Below, piece by piece: positions 51,982-60,687 of a DNA stretch of 64,000 nt. Made by a program: the position numbers and the translations under genes. This DNA comes from Paenibacillus sp. NAIST15-1 (GTDB lineage: Bacteria; Bacillota; Bacilli; Paenibacillales; Paenibacillaceae), in assembly GCF_001894745.1 (NCBI RefSeq), contig NZ_BBYF01000004.1, positions 372,001 through 436,000 of the forward strand. The letters are read 5' to 3'. The notes beneath the pieces are model-generated. The model searched no databases. It was not told the origin of the DNA and saw nothing but the letters and a program-made list of their open reading frames with translations. The stretch's first letter is position 1. Each line of letters begins with the position of its first letter.

Positions 51982-54900
51982 TTATTGAATGCCGTGCAGT
52001 CTTACCATGACAACAGCAGCCATTTCCCGTGTCACATGAAGCTGTGGTTTAAAGTAACCGTCCTCACCCGACATCAGACCTGCTTGATAGGCATATTTGA
52101 CGTAGGGCAATGCCCACTCAGCTACTTGCTGTTGATCTTTCGGTCCTGCCGATGAATCTGCATCTTTCGGAAGACCCTTCATTCGTATGAGCATAGCTGC
52201 CATCTCTTGTCTCGAAATCGCCTGGTTCGGTGCAAATTTATTTGCCGAAACACCCGAAATCAGACCTTTTTCTTTCGCAGTGGCAACATATCCTGCATAC
52301 CAAGACGAAGCACTTACATCGGTAAATCCTGAATCTGTGCCTTGTGGCTGTAAACCAGCAAATTTCACGATCAATGCCGCGAACTCAGCCCGACTTAATT
52401 CCCGCTTCGGTTCAAATTGGGATGCGTCCTTATCTTTACCCGTACCCTGCATAAACCCGAGTTCCGTCGCTTTATGGACTGCTTCTTTTGCCCAAGCAGA
52501 AATGGAGGCATCGTCTGTGTACGTTATTTTCTCATCCTTTGGCTTCTGCGTGCCCGTTGATGCGGCGTCCGTCATCACATACAGGCTTGTTCGATTCGTC
52601 AACACGCGATCATAGGCTGTCAGCGCAAGCAATGCTTGCTGTGTTGCCATATAATTGCTCGCTTCGCCTCGTGAATGCGCAAATCCGCCGTCTGTATTGA
52701 AATACGTGCGCAGTGCTTTCAGCAAATCCCCATCCTTCTTCACGAATCGCTTGTCTTCCAAGTCAATTCCAAGACCGGACAGCGCAATAATCACCTGCGA
52801 GATGCTCTCACTCGTTTCAACACCCCATGCTTTAAATCCGCCGTTAGCGAGTTGTTGCGAAGACAACCAAGACAATGCCTTATCTGTGGCTGCTTTGACC
52901 TCTTTGCGATCTTGATATTTCGCCAATGCCTGCAGTGACATAGCAGTCATATCGATGTCGCTCACAGCATTAGACTCTTTGCTAAGCGGGAACCCGCCGT
53001 CTGAATTTTGTTGAGCAAGTAATTGCTGAATCAGCTTATCCCTTGTCCAGAGTGCATCGTTTGGAACAACTGTTTTGTTCGCATCCAAGGCTAATAAAGC
53101 AAACACGAGACCGTTCGTTCCTTGATTTGTCATGCGCCCATTATTATAGATTTTCTCTAAGAGGTTGAAGCCTGCTACATTACTTGGATCCTTGCCGATT
53201 GCCGTAACAGCCAAAGCCATGCGTTCATAGTCAGTAACTAATCGGAATTCTCCTTTTTTCTCTTTTACATAGTTTTCTAGAATCGCGTAATACGTAGAAG
53301 GAACTTTCTTACCTGAACGAGCCAGCGCCATGACGTCCCAATCATTAAAGTTGTCTTGAACGGTGAATTTGCGGTTGCTTAGTATCCATGCTGAAGCACC
53401 GTCAATAAGGCTCTTAAGCTTAGCAGACTCTTCTACCTGCTTCGGTGTAAGCGCGCCACCGCCCGTTCCTGCCCCCCCTGGGTGAACTGGCAATCCAGGT
53501 TTTCCTGGGGTTTCCTTGTTTCCTTCGAATTTATTGCCAACATCTTCGCCTAAATTTGTCGTGTACTGCCAACGAAGGACATCGCCATTCTTCAAGTTGT
53601 AGATTCCCGCACTATAGTTCGGGAACTTACCGTTGACGGAGTACATCCAACCACTCAAGCTCCCATTATCGAACTCTGCCAACCCATCGATTGCCTGAAT
53701 ATAGAGGTTAGCCCCTGAGCCGGTGGATTCAATGGAAATTCCTCGTTTCTCAGCAATACGTTCAAGCGCTGTATACGCTGTATCTCCATCCTGCAGTTCG
53801 ACGCGAACTGGTGCAATGATATCCCCTTTGCCTATGGTACGCTTTTCGACCGACAATGTGATCGTATTTGTGACCGGAGGGACTACGCCTCCACCGTTTC
53901 CATTACCGGTCTCCTTTATTTTCGAAATATAAGTTACAAATTCAGTGAAATGATTGGTCTTAACGATCAAATCGCCGTTAAGTGCATAAGAGTAGACTTC
54001 TTCATTCCGTTCTGAGGAATTATCGTATTTTGGAATCGACGTAAATATTCCGTTTTCATTAATGAACCCGGCTTCCTTATCTCCTTGCCCCTTCAAGATG
54101 AGGGTTACGTGTTGATTGAATCGGATCTCCTGATCACCGCCCACTTTCAAGCGGAGATCAATTCCCGTTGTCTCCTTGTTTACAAGGGACAAACCCTCGT
54201 TGACCTTCGTAAGCAAATTATCATTACTTATCCCCAAACTATGGGGTAGCTCAAGTCTCTTGTCCCATGTCGAAATTACAACCGTTTTCGGTGCTATTTC
54301 TAAGTAAGTACTGCTCGTTACCGAAATTACGTGTGGCAGTTCATCCTTAAGAAATTCAAGTGTTACTTTACTTGAGGATAATGGATCCAGATAAGTTCCT
54401 TCGGTGACGCTCGTTTGATGCTCGCCAACTAAGACTGTCCTGCCATTTGTCTGCGATTGATCCGGTGGAAGCTTCACCTCTGCAAGTCGATTCCACGCCG
54501 ACTTTCCATGCTTGATATCAAGTAATGCGACTAGGGCTTGCTCCGTGGACATCCGGTTTGTAGCGTTATCCGTTACTTTCCATTTAAATGATCCGTTATT
54601 TTGTTGAAAACGTGCATATGCATCAATAACTGTGTTGCCGGACTTTCTCCACTTTGCTGACAAGACATCATCGCCTGCCGCAACCAATCCCGATACGGAT
54701 GTAGATAAGCTATTGGAATTATCTCCAGATCCCCATGTACCAACGGAATCAAACCCTCCGTTGTCCAATTGGCGTTTTTTCAACAATTCCTTAGCTCGTT
54801 CAATTGCCGCATCTACCGCGCTCTGTCCTTGGTATTGACCAAGTGCAAGCAGCGCCATACCAGTAATGTCAGTATCACCCGAACTGCCGGTAGCTGACAA

Positions 54901-55491
54901 TCCATAACCTCCGTCGGCATATTGTGCTTTAAGCAGATAATCGAGCGCTTTTTGCTTGGATGAGGCATTCCATGACCCCATATCCTGACCAAGCTTTTCC
55001 CCAGCGTTTAAGGCAAGCATTGCCCAAATGTGTTTATTGACTCCACCAATGGCACCCGTTGTTGGATCTTGCTGAGCTGCCAGTTCAGCCCACAGATTCC
55101 GGTTCGTCTCCCAAGCGTGAGCCGGATTCTTTCCTAATGCAAGCAAACCATAAATATATCGAATATGATCGGTGCCTCCTGCATTTGGCCGGAGTCTTGG
55201 CTCTTTCGTTTCCCATGTAGGTAATCTCCAAGTCCCATCATGCAAATCTTGACCCGCGCTCCACAGAGCAACAAGCTCCCACCATGAATCACTCACAGCA
55301 TCTTGATTAGAAACATCCTTATAATAGTCCTTATAATATTGAACCGTTTGTTCAATCATGTTATTTAACTGTGTATTGCCCTGCCCACTAGCCGCTCTTA
55401 TGACTTGTGGCTGTACAAGAGATAACAACAACACGATACTTAGTAATGCAGACAAGCTCTTCTTCAACATTCTGTTCGTAATCATCTTCAA
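51982..55491 (-). CDS. S-layer-anchored transcobalamin-like protein (alpha/alpha-barrel repeats, DUF4430, SLH x3)
   Basis: The start is TTG at 55491, eight bases after AAGGAG. The 1169-residue product has a signal peptide (about 1-33, ending IRAA), then a first helical domain with prenyltransferase/terpene-cyclase-like repeats (about 40-340; DGGYGLS near 195, NGGFDS near 245), a beta-rich middle part (340-530), a Gly-rich linker, a DUF4430 domain (about 545-655, with GWMYSVNGKFPNYSAGIY), a second helical repeat domain (about 685-965; DGGFPLS, NGGFKAWG, DGGFAHS), and three SLH domains (about 990-1169). Alpha/alpha barrel plus DUF4430 is the architecture of human intrinsic factor and transcobalamin. 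The cobalamin riboswitch upstream and the ECF importer downstream make a surface vitamin-B12-binding protein the best reading; direct binding is not shown. Confidence 0.88.
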   Translation of the reverse strand: MKMITNRMLKKSLSALLSIVLLLSLVQPQVIRAASGQGNTQLNNMIEQTVQYYKDYYKDVSNQDAVSDSWWELVALWSAGQDLHDGTWRLPTWETKEPRLRPNAGGTDHIRYIYGLLALGKNPAHAWETNRNLWAELAAQQDPTTGAIGGVNKHIWAMLALNAGEKLGQDMGSWNASSKQKALDYLLKAQYADGGYGLSATGSSGDTDITGMALLALGQYQGQSAVDAAIERAKELLKKRQLDNGGFDSVGTWGSGDNSNSLSTSVSGLVAAGDDVLSAKWRKSGNTVIDAYARFQQNNGSFKWKVTDNATNRMSTEQALVALLDIKHGKSAWNRLAEVKLPPDQSQTNGRTVLVGEHQTSVTEGTYLDPLSSSKVTLEFLKDELPHVISVTSSTYLEIAPKTVVISTWDKRLELPHSLGISNDNLLTKVNEGLSLVNKETTGIDLRLKVGGDQEIRFNQHVTLILKGQGDKEAGFINENGIFTSIPKYDNSSERNEEVYSYALNGDLIVKTNHFTEFVTYISKIKETGNGNGGGVVPPVTNTITLSVEKRTIGKGDIIAPVRVELQDGDTAYTALERIAEKRGISIESTGSGANLYIQAIDGLAEFDNGSLSGWMYSVNGKFPNYSAGIYNLKNGDVLRWQYTTNLGEDVGNKFEGNKETPGKPGLPVHPGGAGTGGGALTPKQVEESAKLKSLIDGASAWILSNRKFTVQDNFNDWDVMALARSGKKVPSTYYAILENYVKEKKGEFRLVTDYERMALAVTAIGKDPSNVAGFNLLEKIYNNGRMTNQGTNGLVFALLALDANKTVVPNDALWTRDKLIQQLLAQQNSDGGFPLSKESNAVSDIDMTAMSLQALAKYQDRKEVKAATDKALSWLSSQQLANGGFKAWGVETSESISQVIIALSGLGIDLEDKRFVKKDGDLLKALRTYFNTDGGFAHSRGEASNYMATQQALLALTAYDRVLTNRTSLYVMTDAASTGTQKPKDEKITYTDDASISAWAKEAVHKATELGFMQGTGKDKDASQFEPKRELSRAEFAALIVKFAGLQPQGTDSGFTDVSASSWYAGYVATAKEKGLISGVSANKFAPNQAISRQEMAAMLIRMKGLPKDADSSAGPKDQQQVAEWALPYVKYAYQAGLMSGEDGYFKPQLHVTREMAAVVMVRLHGIQ

Positions 55492-55525
55492 TGTCTGATC
55501 TCCTTAATATGTCGATATGAAGGCA

Positions 55526-55560
55526 ATAAAAAAACATCTTCCCTTGTTAGAAAGATGTTA
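55526..55560 (-). terminator. Cobalamin riboswitch expression-platform terminator
   Basis: On the minus strand AACATCTT pairs with AAGATGTT around a short loop and is followed by TTTTTATT, about 35 bases before the first start codon. It is the natural off-state of the riboswitch. Confidence 0.85.
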
Positions 55561-55653
55561 GGTAACCACTTCGGTGCAGCCAAATACACTAGTAATCTCC
55601 TACTAGCAGCACGAATAAACATCCCCCTCCCATCCTCGTGAGAAATATAGAGC

Positions 55654-55828
55654 ACTTATATGGCAGGTCTCCTGGCTTCGCATCATCGCTCGACAATCCA
55701 CCTTCCCGTTAACTCAGTTAACAGTGGATAAAAGCCTTGATTGTCAGCTCTGCGTTACAGTGGCGGGACCGCGTCGAACTTGCATCGACTTCCCTATTAA
55801 GCTGCGCATGCACAGCACCATATAAACT
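55654..55828 (-). ncRNA. Cobalamin (adenosylcobalamin-type) riboswitch
   Basis: Read on the minus strand, P1 forms from TTATATGG (about 55826-55819) and CCATATAA near 55656. Between them stand the conserved GGGAA..GCAAG segment, the B12 box region GCGGTCCCGCCACTGT, and the terminal GAAGCCAGGAGACCTGCC. These are the hallmark sequences of the class. A terminator follows at 55526-55560. High cobalamin should shut off the surface protein and ECF transporter genes. Confidence 0.95.
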
Positions 55829-55863
55829 ATTTCTATGTAATTGCGATAAGAATACGTGGTTTT

Positions 55864-55892
55864 ATTGTAGCAAAATTTAGTAGGGCGGACAA
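55864..55892 (-). promoter_or_regulatory. Promoter of the cobalamin-riboswitch operon
   Basis: On the minus strand TTGTCC (55887-55892), 17 bases, TACAAT (55864-55869), placing the transcript start about 30 bases before the aptamer. Confidence 0.65.
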
Positions 55893-55914
55893 AGAACTTT
55901 CTCATAGACAGCAC

Positions 55915-55952
55915 GAAAAAAAGCGCCCTACCCATTGGTAGGGACGCCTTTT
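55915..55952 (-). terminator. Terminator downstream of rlmN
   Basis: On the minus strand GGCGTCCCTACC pairs with GGTAGGG-CGC across AATG and is followed by TTTTTTTCG. Confidence 0.8.
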
Positions 55953-55971
55953 GTTGACTACAAAATGTTAT

Positions 55972-57069
55972 TTAGCTCATAGCTGCCTGATCGGCACCAG
56001 CACCGCTTTCTTTCTTAATCTGCTTGCTGCGAAGCTGGCCACAAGCTGCATCAATGTCTGTACCATGCTCCAACCGTACACTGCAGCTAATGTCATTTTT
56101 CTTCATGACATCATAAAAGCCACGAATCGACTCCTGCTCGCTGCGCTGATACTGGCTGTGCTCATCAACTGGATTGTACGGAATCAAGTTCACATTGACC
56201 TCGTCCTGCATCTTCCATTCTTGAATCAGCTGCACCAACTCAAGCGCGTGCTCCTGCTGATCATTGACATCCTTCAGCAAAATATATTCCAGCGTCACCC
56301 GTTGGTTTGTCGTGTTGATGAAGTACCGAATCGCCTCCATCACCTTCGCAATCGGAATGGCACGGTTAATCTTCATAATGCGCGTGCGAAGCTCATCATT
56401 CGGCGCATGCAAGGACAGGGCCAAGTTCACCCGCAGATTAATATCTGCGAAGTCTCTAATCTTATTCGCCAATCCGCTTGTCGATACCGTAATTCGTCTC
56501 GCTCCAATTGCCAGACCTTTGTGGTCGGTAACAACCCGCAAGAAGTCAACGATATTCTCGAAGTTATCGAATGGCTCTCCGATACCCATTACGACGATAT
56601 GGCTGACCAGATCACCCTCACCCACTGCATCCAAATGGTGCTGAACCTTCATAATCTGCTCCACAATCTCGCCACTGGACAAGTCACGGCTTTTCGCCAG
56701 CAATCCGCTCGCACAGAAGCTGCAGCCGATGTTGCAGCCAACCTGAGTCGTCACACATACCGACAGCCCGAATTTGTGTCTCATCAACACGGTCTCAATC
56801 AAGTTGCCGTCCTGGAGCTTGAACAAGAACTTGATTGTGCCGTCAGCCGATTGCTGCTTCACATGCTCGTTAAGCGTATGAATAACGAAGTGTTCGGACA
56901 GCAGTGCTACGCTGGCTTCATTTACTTCTGTCATATCAGCGAAGTCCTTGACCCGCTTACGATATAGATAATCCCACACTTGGGATGCTCGTGACTTCTT
57001 ATGCCCCCGCTCCTCTAACCAAGCGGCCAACTGATCCAATGTTAATCCATAGATGGATTGCTTATTCAT
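55972..57069 (-). CDS. rlmN: RlmN-type dual-specificity rRNA/tRNA methyltransferase (radical SAM)
   Basis: The 365-residue protein has an N-terminal helical domain, the radical-SAM cluster motif CNIGCSFC (about residues 113-120), the GEPFDN segment and the C-terminal DIDAACGQL whose Cys is the methyl-carrying residue of RlmN/Cfr enzymes. The product should methylate C2 of A2503 in 23S rRNA. It may be a second RlmN paralogue, since the housekeeping copy usually lies near stp/prkC, but Cfr-type C8 activity is not suggested by the motifs. AGAGGG precedes the ATG. Confidence 0.9.
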   Translation of the reverse strand: MNKQSIYGLTLDQLAAWLEERGHKKSRASQVWDYLYRKRVKDFADMTEVNEASVALLSEHFVIHTLNEHVKQQSADGTIKFLFKLQDGNLIETVLMRHKFGLSVCVTTQVGCNIGCSFCASGLLAKSRDLSSGEIVEQIMKVQHHLDAVGEGDLVSHIVVMGIGEPFDNFENIVDFLRVVTDHKGLAIGARRITVSTSGLANKIRDFADINLRVNLALSLHAPNDELRTRIMKINRAIPIAKVMEAIRYFINTTNQRVTLEYILLKDVNDQQEHALELVQLIQEWKMQDEVNVNLIPYNPVDEHSQYQRSEQESIRGFYDVMKKNDISCSVRLEHGTDIDAACGQLRSKQIKKESGAGADQAAMS

Positions 57070-57131
57070 CTAGTGCCCTCTTTTCAACACGTCAAAATTC
57101 TGTCTTACTTGCTTATAAGTGCTTTTAAAAT

Positions 57132-57299
57132 AGTTCAAAAAGGTCGGTTTTCAGCACCGAGAAGATTGCAAGAACTCGAAGAAGGAGCAGCGCAGTGTAG
57201 GCAAGACTACATGAGCAGCGGACTTCGAGAGTGAATGCAAGATTCGATGTCAATTAACTTCCAGATTTACTCCGTGATCAAAAGTGGACTTTTTGAACT
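57132..57299. repeat. 168-base dispersed-type repeat with terminal inverted repeats
   Basis: The left end AGTTCAAAAAGGTC and the right end GACTTTTTGAACT are inverted copies with one extra base. Inside are nested pairings: CTCGAAG/CTTCGAG, GCTGCTC-like GAGCAGCG repeats and TGTAG-GCAAGA-CTACA. The whole can fold into one long imperfect hairpin. There is no ORF. A fragment of the right end recurs at 35140-35183. It looks like a MITE- or REP-like non-autonomous element. Confidence 0.6.
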
Positions 57300-57526
57300 T
57301 CCTCTTATAATCTGATTATTATTGTCCCAGAACTTCTGAAATATAACAAGAGTCTTTCCCGTTATAGGCAATAAGCAATTGTTTTCATAGAGCATGGCGA
57401 ATGCCAACAGGTATAATTAGCGCTAAAATGTACTACTAAGAGAAGCCTGACATTCCCGCGCACACAAAGACAGGACATACATGTGCCGCAACGATACACT
57501 GAATGCAGGAAAGGATACGAGGGAAA

Positions 57527-58209
57527 ATGGAGGCACTCATCATGCTGCTCAACGCAATTGATTATATGGAGGAGCATCTGCAATCCGAGCTTGATATCGA
57601 TGCTATTGCCCGATCGGCATTGTCATCCCGATATCACTTTCAATGGATGTGAAGCTGAAGTCCTTCGCTCCAATCTCCTTTCACATTCAAATCAAAGGGG
57701 AGTCTGCTTTGAACTATCGCATGATGGAAGAAGTCGAATCTACGGTCATTGGGAAAAGTATCACCATCTATAACGATCCCTACAAAGAAATTCCTGAATT
57801 CGTTCGACGAATTTGGAATGATGGCACGCATGATCGAATAAACGAGATATTGGGTCAACCTGCGCACAATCTGCTCTATGGCTATTTTTATGATTTTGAA
57901 GAGGATGGAACGAAGCGCTATCTGATGGGTTATGACCTTCCCGAGGGACAAGAAGTCCCTTCTGAATTTGATGTATTGCATATCCCGGCTATCACTTACG
58001 CCGTATTTGAAAGTAGGGAAACGTTAACGGACGAGCCGGACTCCGGTCAGGAAATTCAGAATGTATGGCGACGGATCTATTCCGAGTGGTTCCCTTCCAC
58101 GAATTTCGAGCAGGTAGAGGGTCCTTGTATTGAAAAATATTACTGGGTGGATGATCAAAGAGTTGAGTCAATTTGCGAGGTGTGGATCCCGGTAAGGAGA
58201 AAGAAATAA
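57527..58209 (+). pseudogene. AraC/GyrI-type regulator with an internal deletion
   Basis: The first frame (57527-57652) encodes the start of an AraC helix-turn-helix: LLNAIDYMEEHLQSELDIDA and SALSSRYHFQ, then a stop. In a different frame, overlapping by ten bases, 57643-58209 encodes a complete GyrI-like domain beginning DVKLKSFAPISFHIQIKGE. In intact relatives about 60-70 residues of HTH lie between these parts, so a deletion has removed them and shifted the frame. The GyrI part (188 residues) could still be made from the ATG at 57643, but it has no ribosome binding site of its own. Confidence 0.8.
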
Positions 58210-58284
58210 AGCTGTATCGAATCACGCTGCACGAATTCCCTTCTTAATTTATTTATTGCGTATACCGATCCATTACTTTACGTA

Positions 58285-58306
58285 AGGGCGCCAGTTGCGG
58301 CGCCCT
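58285..58306. other. GC-rich perfect hairpin
   Basis: AGGGCGCC-AGTTGC-GGCGCCCT, eight-base arms, in the gap after the AraC/GyrI pseudogene. No U-tract follows on either strand, so it is not a standard terminator. Confidence 0.5.
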
Positions 58307-58364
58307 CCTACGGTCGTGAAATGATGGTGGCATAACTGTCCCATTCGTAACAACTACTGAATCT

Positions 58365-58502
58365 TTATTTTCTCAATGGATCCAGGCTGATGTTCACAAG
58401 ATTCCCAAACTCATTGATTCTAGCAACAATTGAGGGCTTTCCATTGCTGATAAAAATGTAGTCTCTCCAAGCTTCATCAATCCTTAGTGTGTAAGAAGAC
58501 AT
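58365..58502 (-). CDS. Small hypothetical ORF or gene fragment
   Basis: A 45-codon frame (MSSYTLRIDEAWRDYIFISN at the start, LDPLRK at the end) lies 24 bases after the alpha/beta-hydrolase gene on the same strand. The composition is protein-like but no good Shine-Dalgarno is present. It may be a remnant. Confidence 0.3.
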   Translation of the reverse strand: MSSYTLRIDEAWRDYIFISNGKPSIVARINEFGNLVNISLDPLRK

Positions 58503-58526
58503 CTTGCGTTCCACAGCCGCAGTGGT

Positions 58527-59366
58527 CTACAAACCGGCAATGAAAGACCGAAGCGAATCCGCAAATTTCTCCGGTTCCTCCAGCATCGGATTGTGCCCGC
58601 TCTTTTCGAAAACGACCCTTTTGATCGACGGCATTTTTTCTAGATAGGCATCCCAGAGCGAGATTGGAGAAACTAAATAATCATACGCGCCTAACATGAG
58701 CAGACAGGGGACTTTAAGATGGTGCAGGGCGGATTGTGTGTCGAATACAGCAAACTCTACTCCCCACAGATGATCCAGAGCCGGCATATTGTTTACCACT
58801 CCATCCCACAAATACGCGCCATTAAATTCGTAATGATAAAAGCTGTGCGCTTGCATACGAATATTCATATGGCTGAATCGGTGCTTCGGATTCTGTTTAA
58901 TATCATTTTCCAGCTTGGCGATTTCCGTGTAGAAATACTGCTTTCTCGCCTCATCAGCTGTTTGTTCAAAATAGGAAATGCTCCCCTCCTGCCGCTCCTT
59001 CGAATTCGTTGGCGCAAGATTAGCCAGTATCACTGCCGATACCCGCTCGGGATATTTATTTGTGTAAGCCATAGCCATAAATCCGTGTCCGGAATGCCCT
59101 AACAGGATGATTTTGGGGAGGTTCAATTTCACACGCATCGCTTCAATATCTTCTACAATATTATCAAGTGAATACGGTGCATTATCATTTGCAGACTTCG
59201 CAAAACCTCGATGATCGATAAAAACGAGATGCAGATTAGAAAAAACGTCATGCTCAAACAATCTTGGATAATAAATTGCGCTGCCGATTACAAATATAGG
59301 TGCGTTTTCTTTCGCTCCTTGCTCTATAATCGCTAATTTGTAGCCATCTCTAATGATGTGTTCCAT
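58527..59366 (-). CDS. Alpha/beta-fold hydrolase
   Basis: The start at 59366 (MEHIIRDGYKLAIIEQG) follows AAGGAGAG; a frame to 59513 has no site. The 279-residue protein has the fold's nucleophile elbow LGHSGHG (Ser at about residue 95), an oxyanion-type segment near FIDHRGFAKS, an Asp in LGAYDYLVSP, and the catalytic His in EKSGHNPMLEEPEKF. The cap and GHSGHG motif suggest a proline-iminopeptidase- or epoxide-hydrolase-like enzyme. The substrate is unknown. Confidence 0.88.
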   Translation of the reverse strand: MEHIIRDGYKLAIIEQGAKENAPIFVIGSAIYYPRLFEHDVFSNLHLVFIDHRGFAKSANDNAPYSLDNIVEDIEAMRVKLNLPKIILLGHSGHGFMAMAYTNKYPERVSAVILANLAPTNSKERQEGSISYFEQTADEARKQYFYTEIAKLENDIKQNPKHRFSHMNIRMQAHSFYHYEFNGAYLWDGVVNNMPALDHLWGVEFAVFDTQSALHHLKVPCLLMLGAYDYLVSPISLWDAYLEKMPSIKRVVFEKSGHNPMLEEPEKFADSLRSFIAGL

Positions 59367-59885
59367 GATACTCTCCTTCTTCTTGTTGTTTGCAGCCCAG
59401 CGTATCGATAAGTTCGTTGCAGTTTCTTCTGACCCAAATGAGTATTGTTTATTCACACATAGTTTTTCTGCTTTAAACTCCACTTCAATCAAATAAAGTC
59501 TATATTTTCCCACTGAAGTTCACAAGTCCTGCTTGGAATGCCCAACATTCATTTCGTCGGCTCATGGACAAGCTAATGGATGGTTTTGTTACGCAGTAGG
59601 TGCTGCTCTAAAAATTAAGTAGTGCTGGTAACGTCTTTCCTTTCGAAATATTCAGAAATATTGCGAGGAAATCGCGGAAGTAATAAGCCAACAAAAATAG
59701 GCATAGCCGATCCCTGGCTATACCTTTTCTACTTTCATAGGCCAATCTTATCCTTACAAAACAACTATGTAGGCATCATTCACCTTATCAACTGTGGTAT
59801 CATCTAGCTTTTTAAAATATAGTGTAGTCATGATAAACCAAAACGCAGATCTCTTTTACTCCACGCTTGTGGATCCTCTTCTGTA
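59367..59885. other. Intergenic region between the hydrolase and pyrH-like genes
   Basis: About 520 bases without a supported gene. The terminator at 59699-59726 is the only clear feature. Remaining frames lack start signals. Confidence 0.5.
59690..59726 (-). terminator. Terminator downstream of the pyrH-like gene
   Basis: On the minus strand AGGTATAGCC pairs with GGCTATGCCT around a seven-base loop and is followed by ATTTTTGTTGG. Confidence 0.65.
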
Positions 59886-60623
59886 TTAATCAAACTGTAG
59901 AATTGATTCTTCGCTAATTAATGTGCCATTATTTTGCCCTTCACATATGTCACGCATCGTCCCCGGCCGATCGAAGTTGAACACATGGATAGGCAGACGG
60001 AAGTCCCTCGCCAAAATAAATGCGGATTGATCCATCACCCTCAAATTATGCTGGATCACATCGTTGTAATGGAGAGAGGCGAACTTTCTCGCATCCTTGT
60101 TCGTTCTCGGATCCGCCTCAAGCACACCGTCAACGCCTTGCTTCGCCACGAGCAGAGCGTCGCAATTCACCTCAATTGCCCGCTGCACAGAGGGATAATC
60201 GGTGGTGACATAAGGCTGGCCGTTGCCCCCGGCAAATATGACGATATACCCCTTCTCCAAATGGTGAATCGCTCGCAAGCGAATATACGGCTCTGCAACA
60301 GAAGTAACCGGCACGGCGGTCATGACGCGCACCTCCTTATCGGTCTTCGCCTTCAGAACGCCTCGCAGCATAAGACTGTTGATGACGGTCGCCAGTGTCC
60401 CGATATTATCGGCCTCTGCGCGCTCAATCCCCCAACTTTCCGCCATATTTCCACGAAATATATTTCCTCCCCCAATGACGATCGACACCTCAACACCCAG
60501 CTCCACGACGGACATCACTTCACTAGCAATATGCTCTAGTCTGTCAGGAGCAAAGCCGAATTCACTGCTTCCTGCAACAGCACCGCCGCTAAGTTTAATC
60601 ATGACTCGCTTGTATCTCGTCAT
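59886..60623 (-). CDS. pyrH: UMP kinase paralogue (PyrH-like)
   Basis: The start at 60623 (MTRYKRVMIKLSGG) follows GGAGGTG. The 245-residue protein is an amino-acid-kinase-fold UMP kinase of normal length: KLSGG near residue 10 (usually KLSGE), VIGGGNIFRG, and TTDYPSVQRA in place of the usual TTDTAAALRA, then LLVAKQGVDGVLEADP. These changes and the isolated location, away from tsf and frr, mark it as a second, divergent copy. It would phosphorylate UMP to UDP if active. The leader carries a promoter, a small ORF and an attenuator, so expression is conditional. Confidence 0.88.
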   Translation of the reverse strand: MTRYKRVMIKLSGGAVAGSSEFGFAPDRLEHIASEVMSVVELGVEVSIVIGGGNIFRGNMAESWGIERAEADNIGTLATVINSLMLRGVLKAKTDKEVRVMTAVPVTSVAEPYIRLRAIHHLEKGYIVIFAGGNGQPYVTTDYPSVQRAIEVNCDALLVAKQGVDGVLEADPRTNKDARKFASLHYNDVIQHNLRVMDQSAFILARDFRLPIHVFNFDRPGTMRDICEGQNNGTLISEESILQFD

Positions 60624-60649
60624 CCCCACACCTCCGTAGAAATTGGCAA

Positions 60650-60687
60650 AATAAAAAAACACTAAAGCAGCGAATGCCTTAGTGTTC
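60650..60687 (-). terminator. Leader attenuator in front of the pyrH-like gene
   Basis: On the minus strand AACACTAA (60686-60679) pairs with TTAGTGTT (60665-60658) and is followed by TTTTTATT. The stem begins one base after the stop codon of the 21-codon leader ORF, so a ribosome paused at the leader's end would cover the left arm and let transcription continue. Confidence 0.8.

Noticed and set aside
55951-56967. Long open frame (338 codons) antisense to rlmN
   Set aside because: It is the mirror of a clearly conserved radical-SAM gene; its translation shows no domain and no ribosome binding site.
55972-57069. rlmN considered as a cfr-type resistance gene
   Set aside because: Motifs around the radical-SAM Cys cluster and C-terminus fit RlmN; Cfr-specific segments were not recognised.
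58285-58306. GC-rich hairpin considered as an intrinsic terminator
   Set aside because: No run of T follows on either strand.
59622-59807. 61-codon frame in the gap before the pyrH-like gene
   Set aside because: No Shine-Dalgarno, spans a terminator hairpin and has no protein-like pattern.
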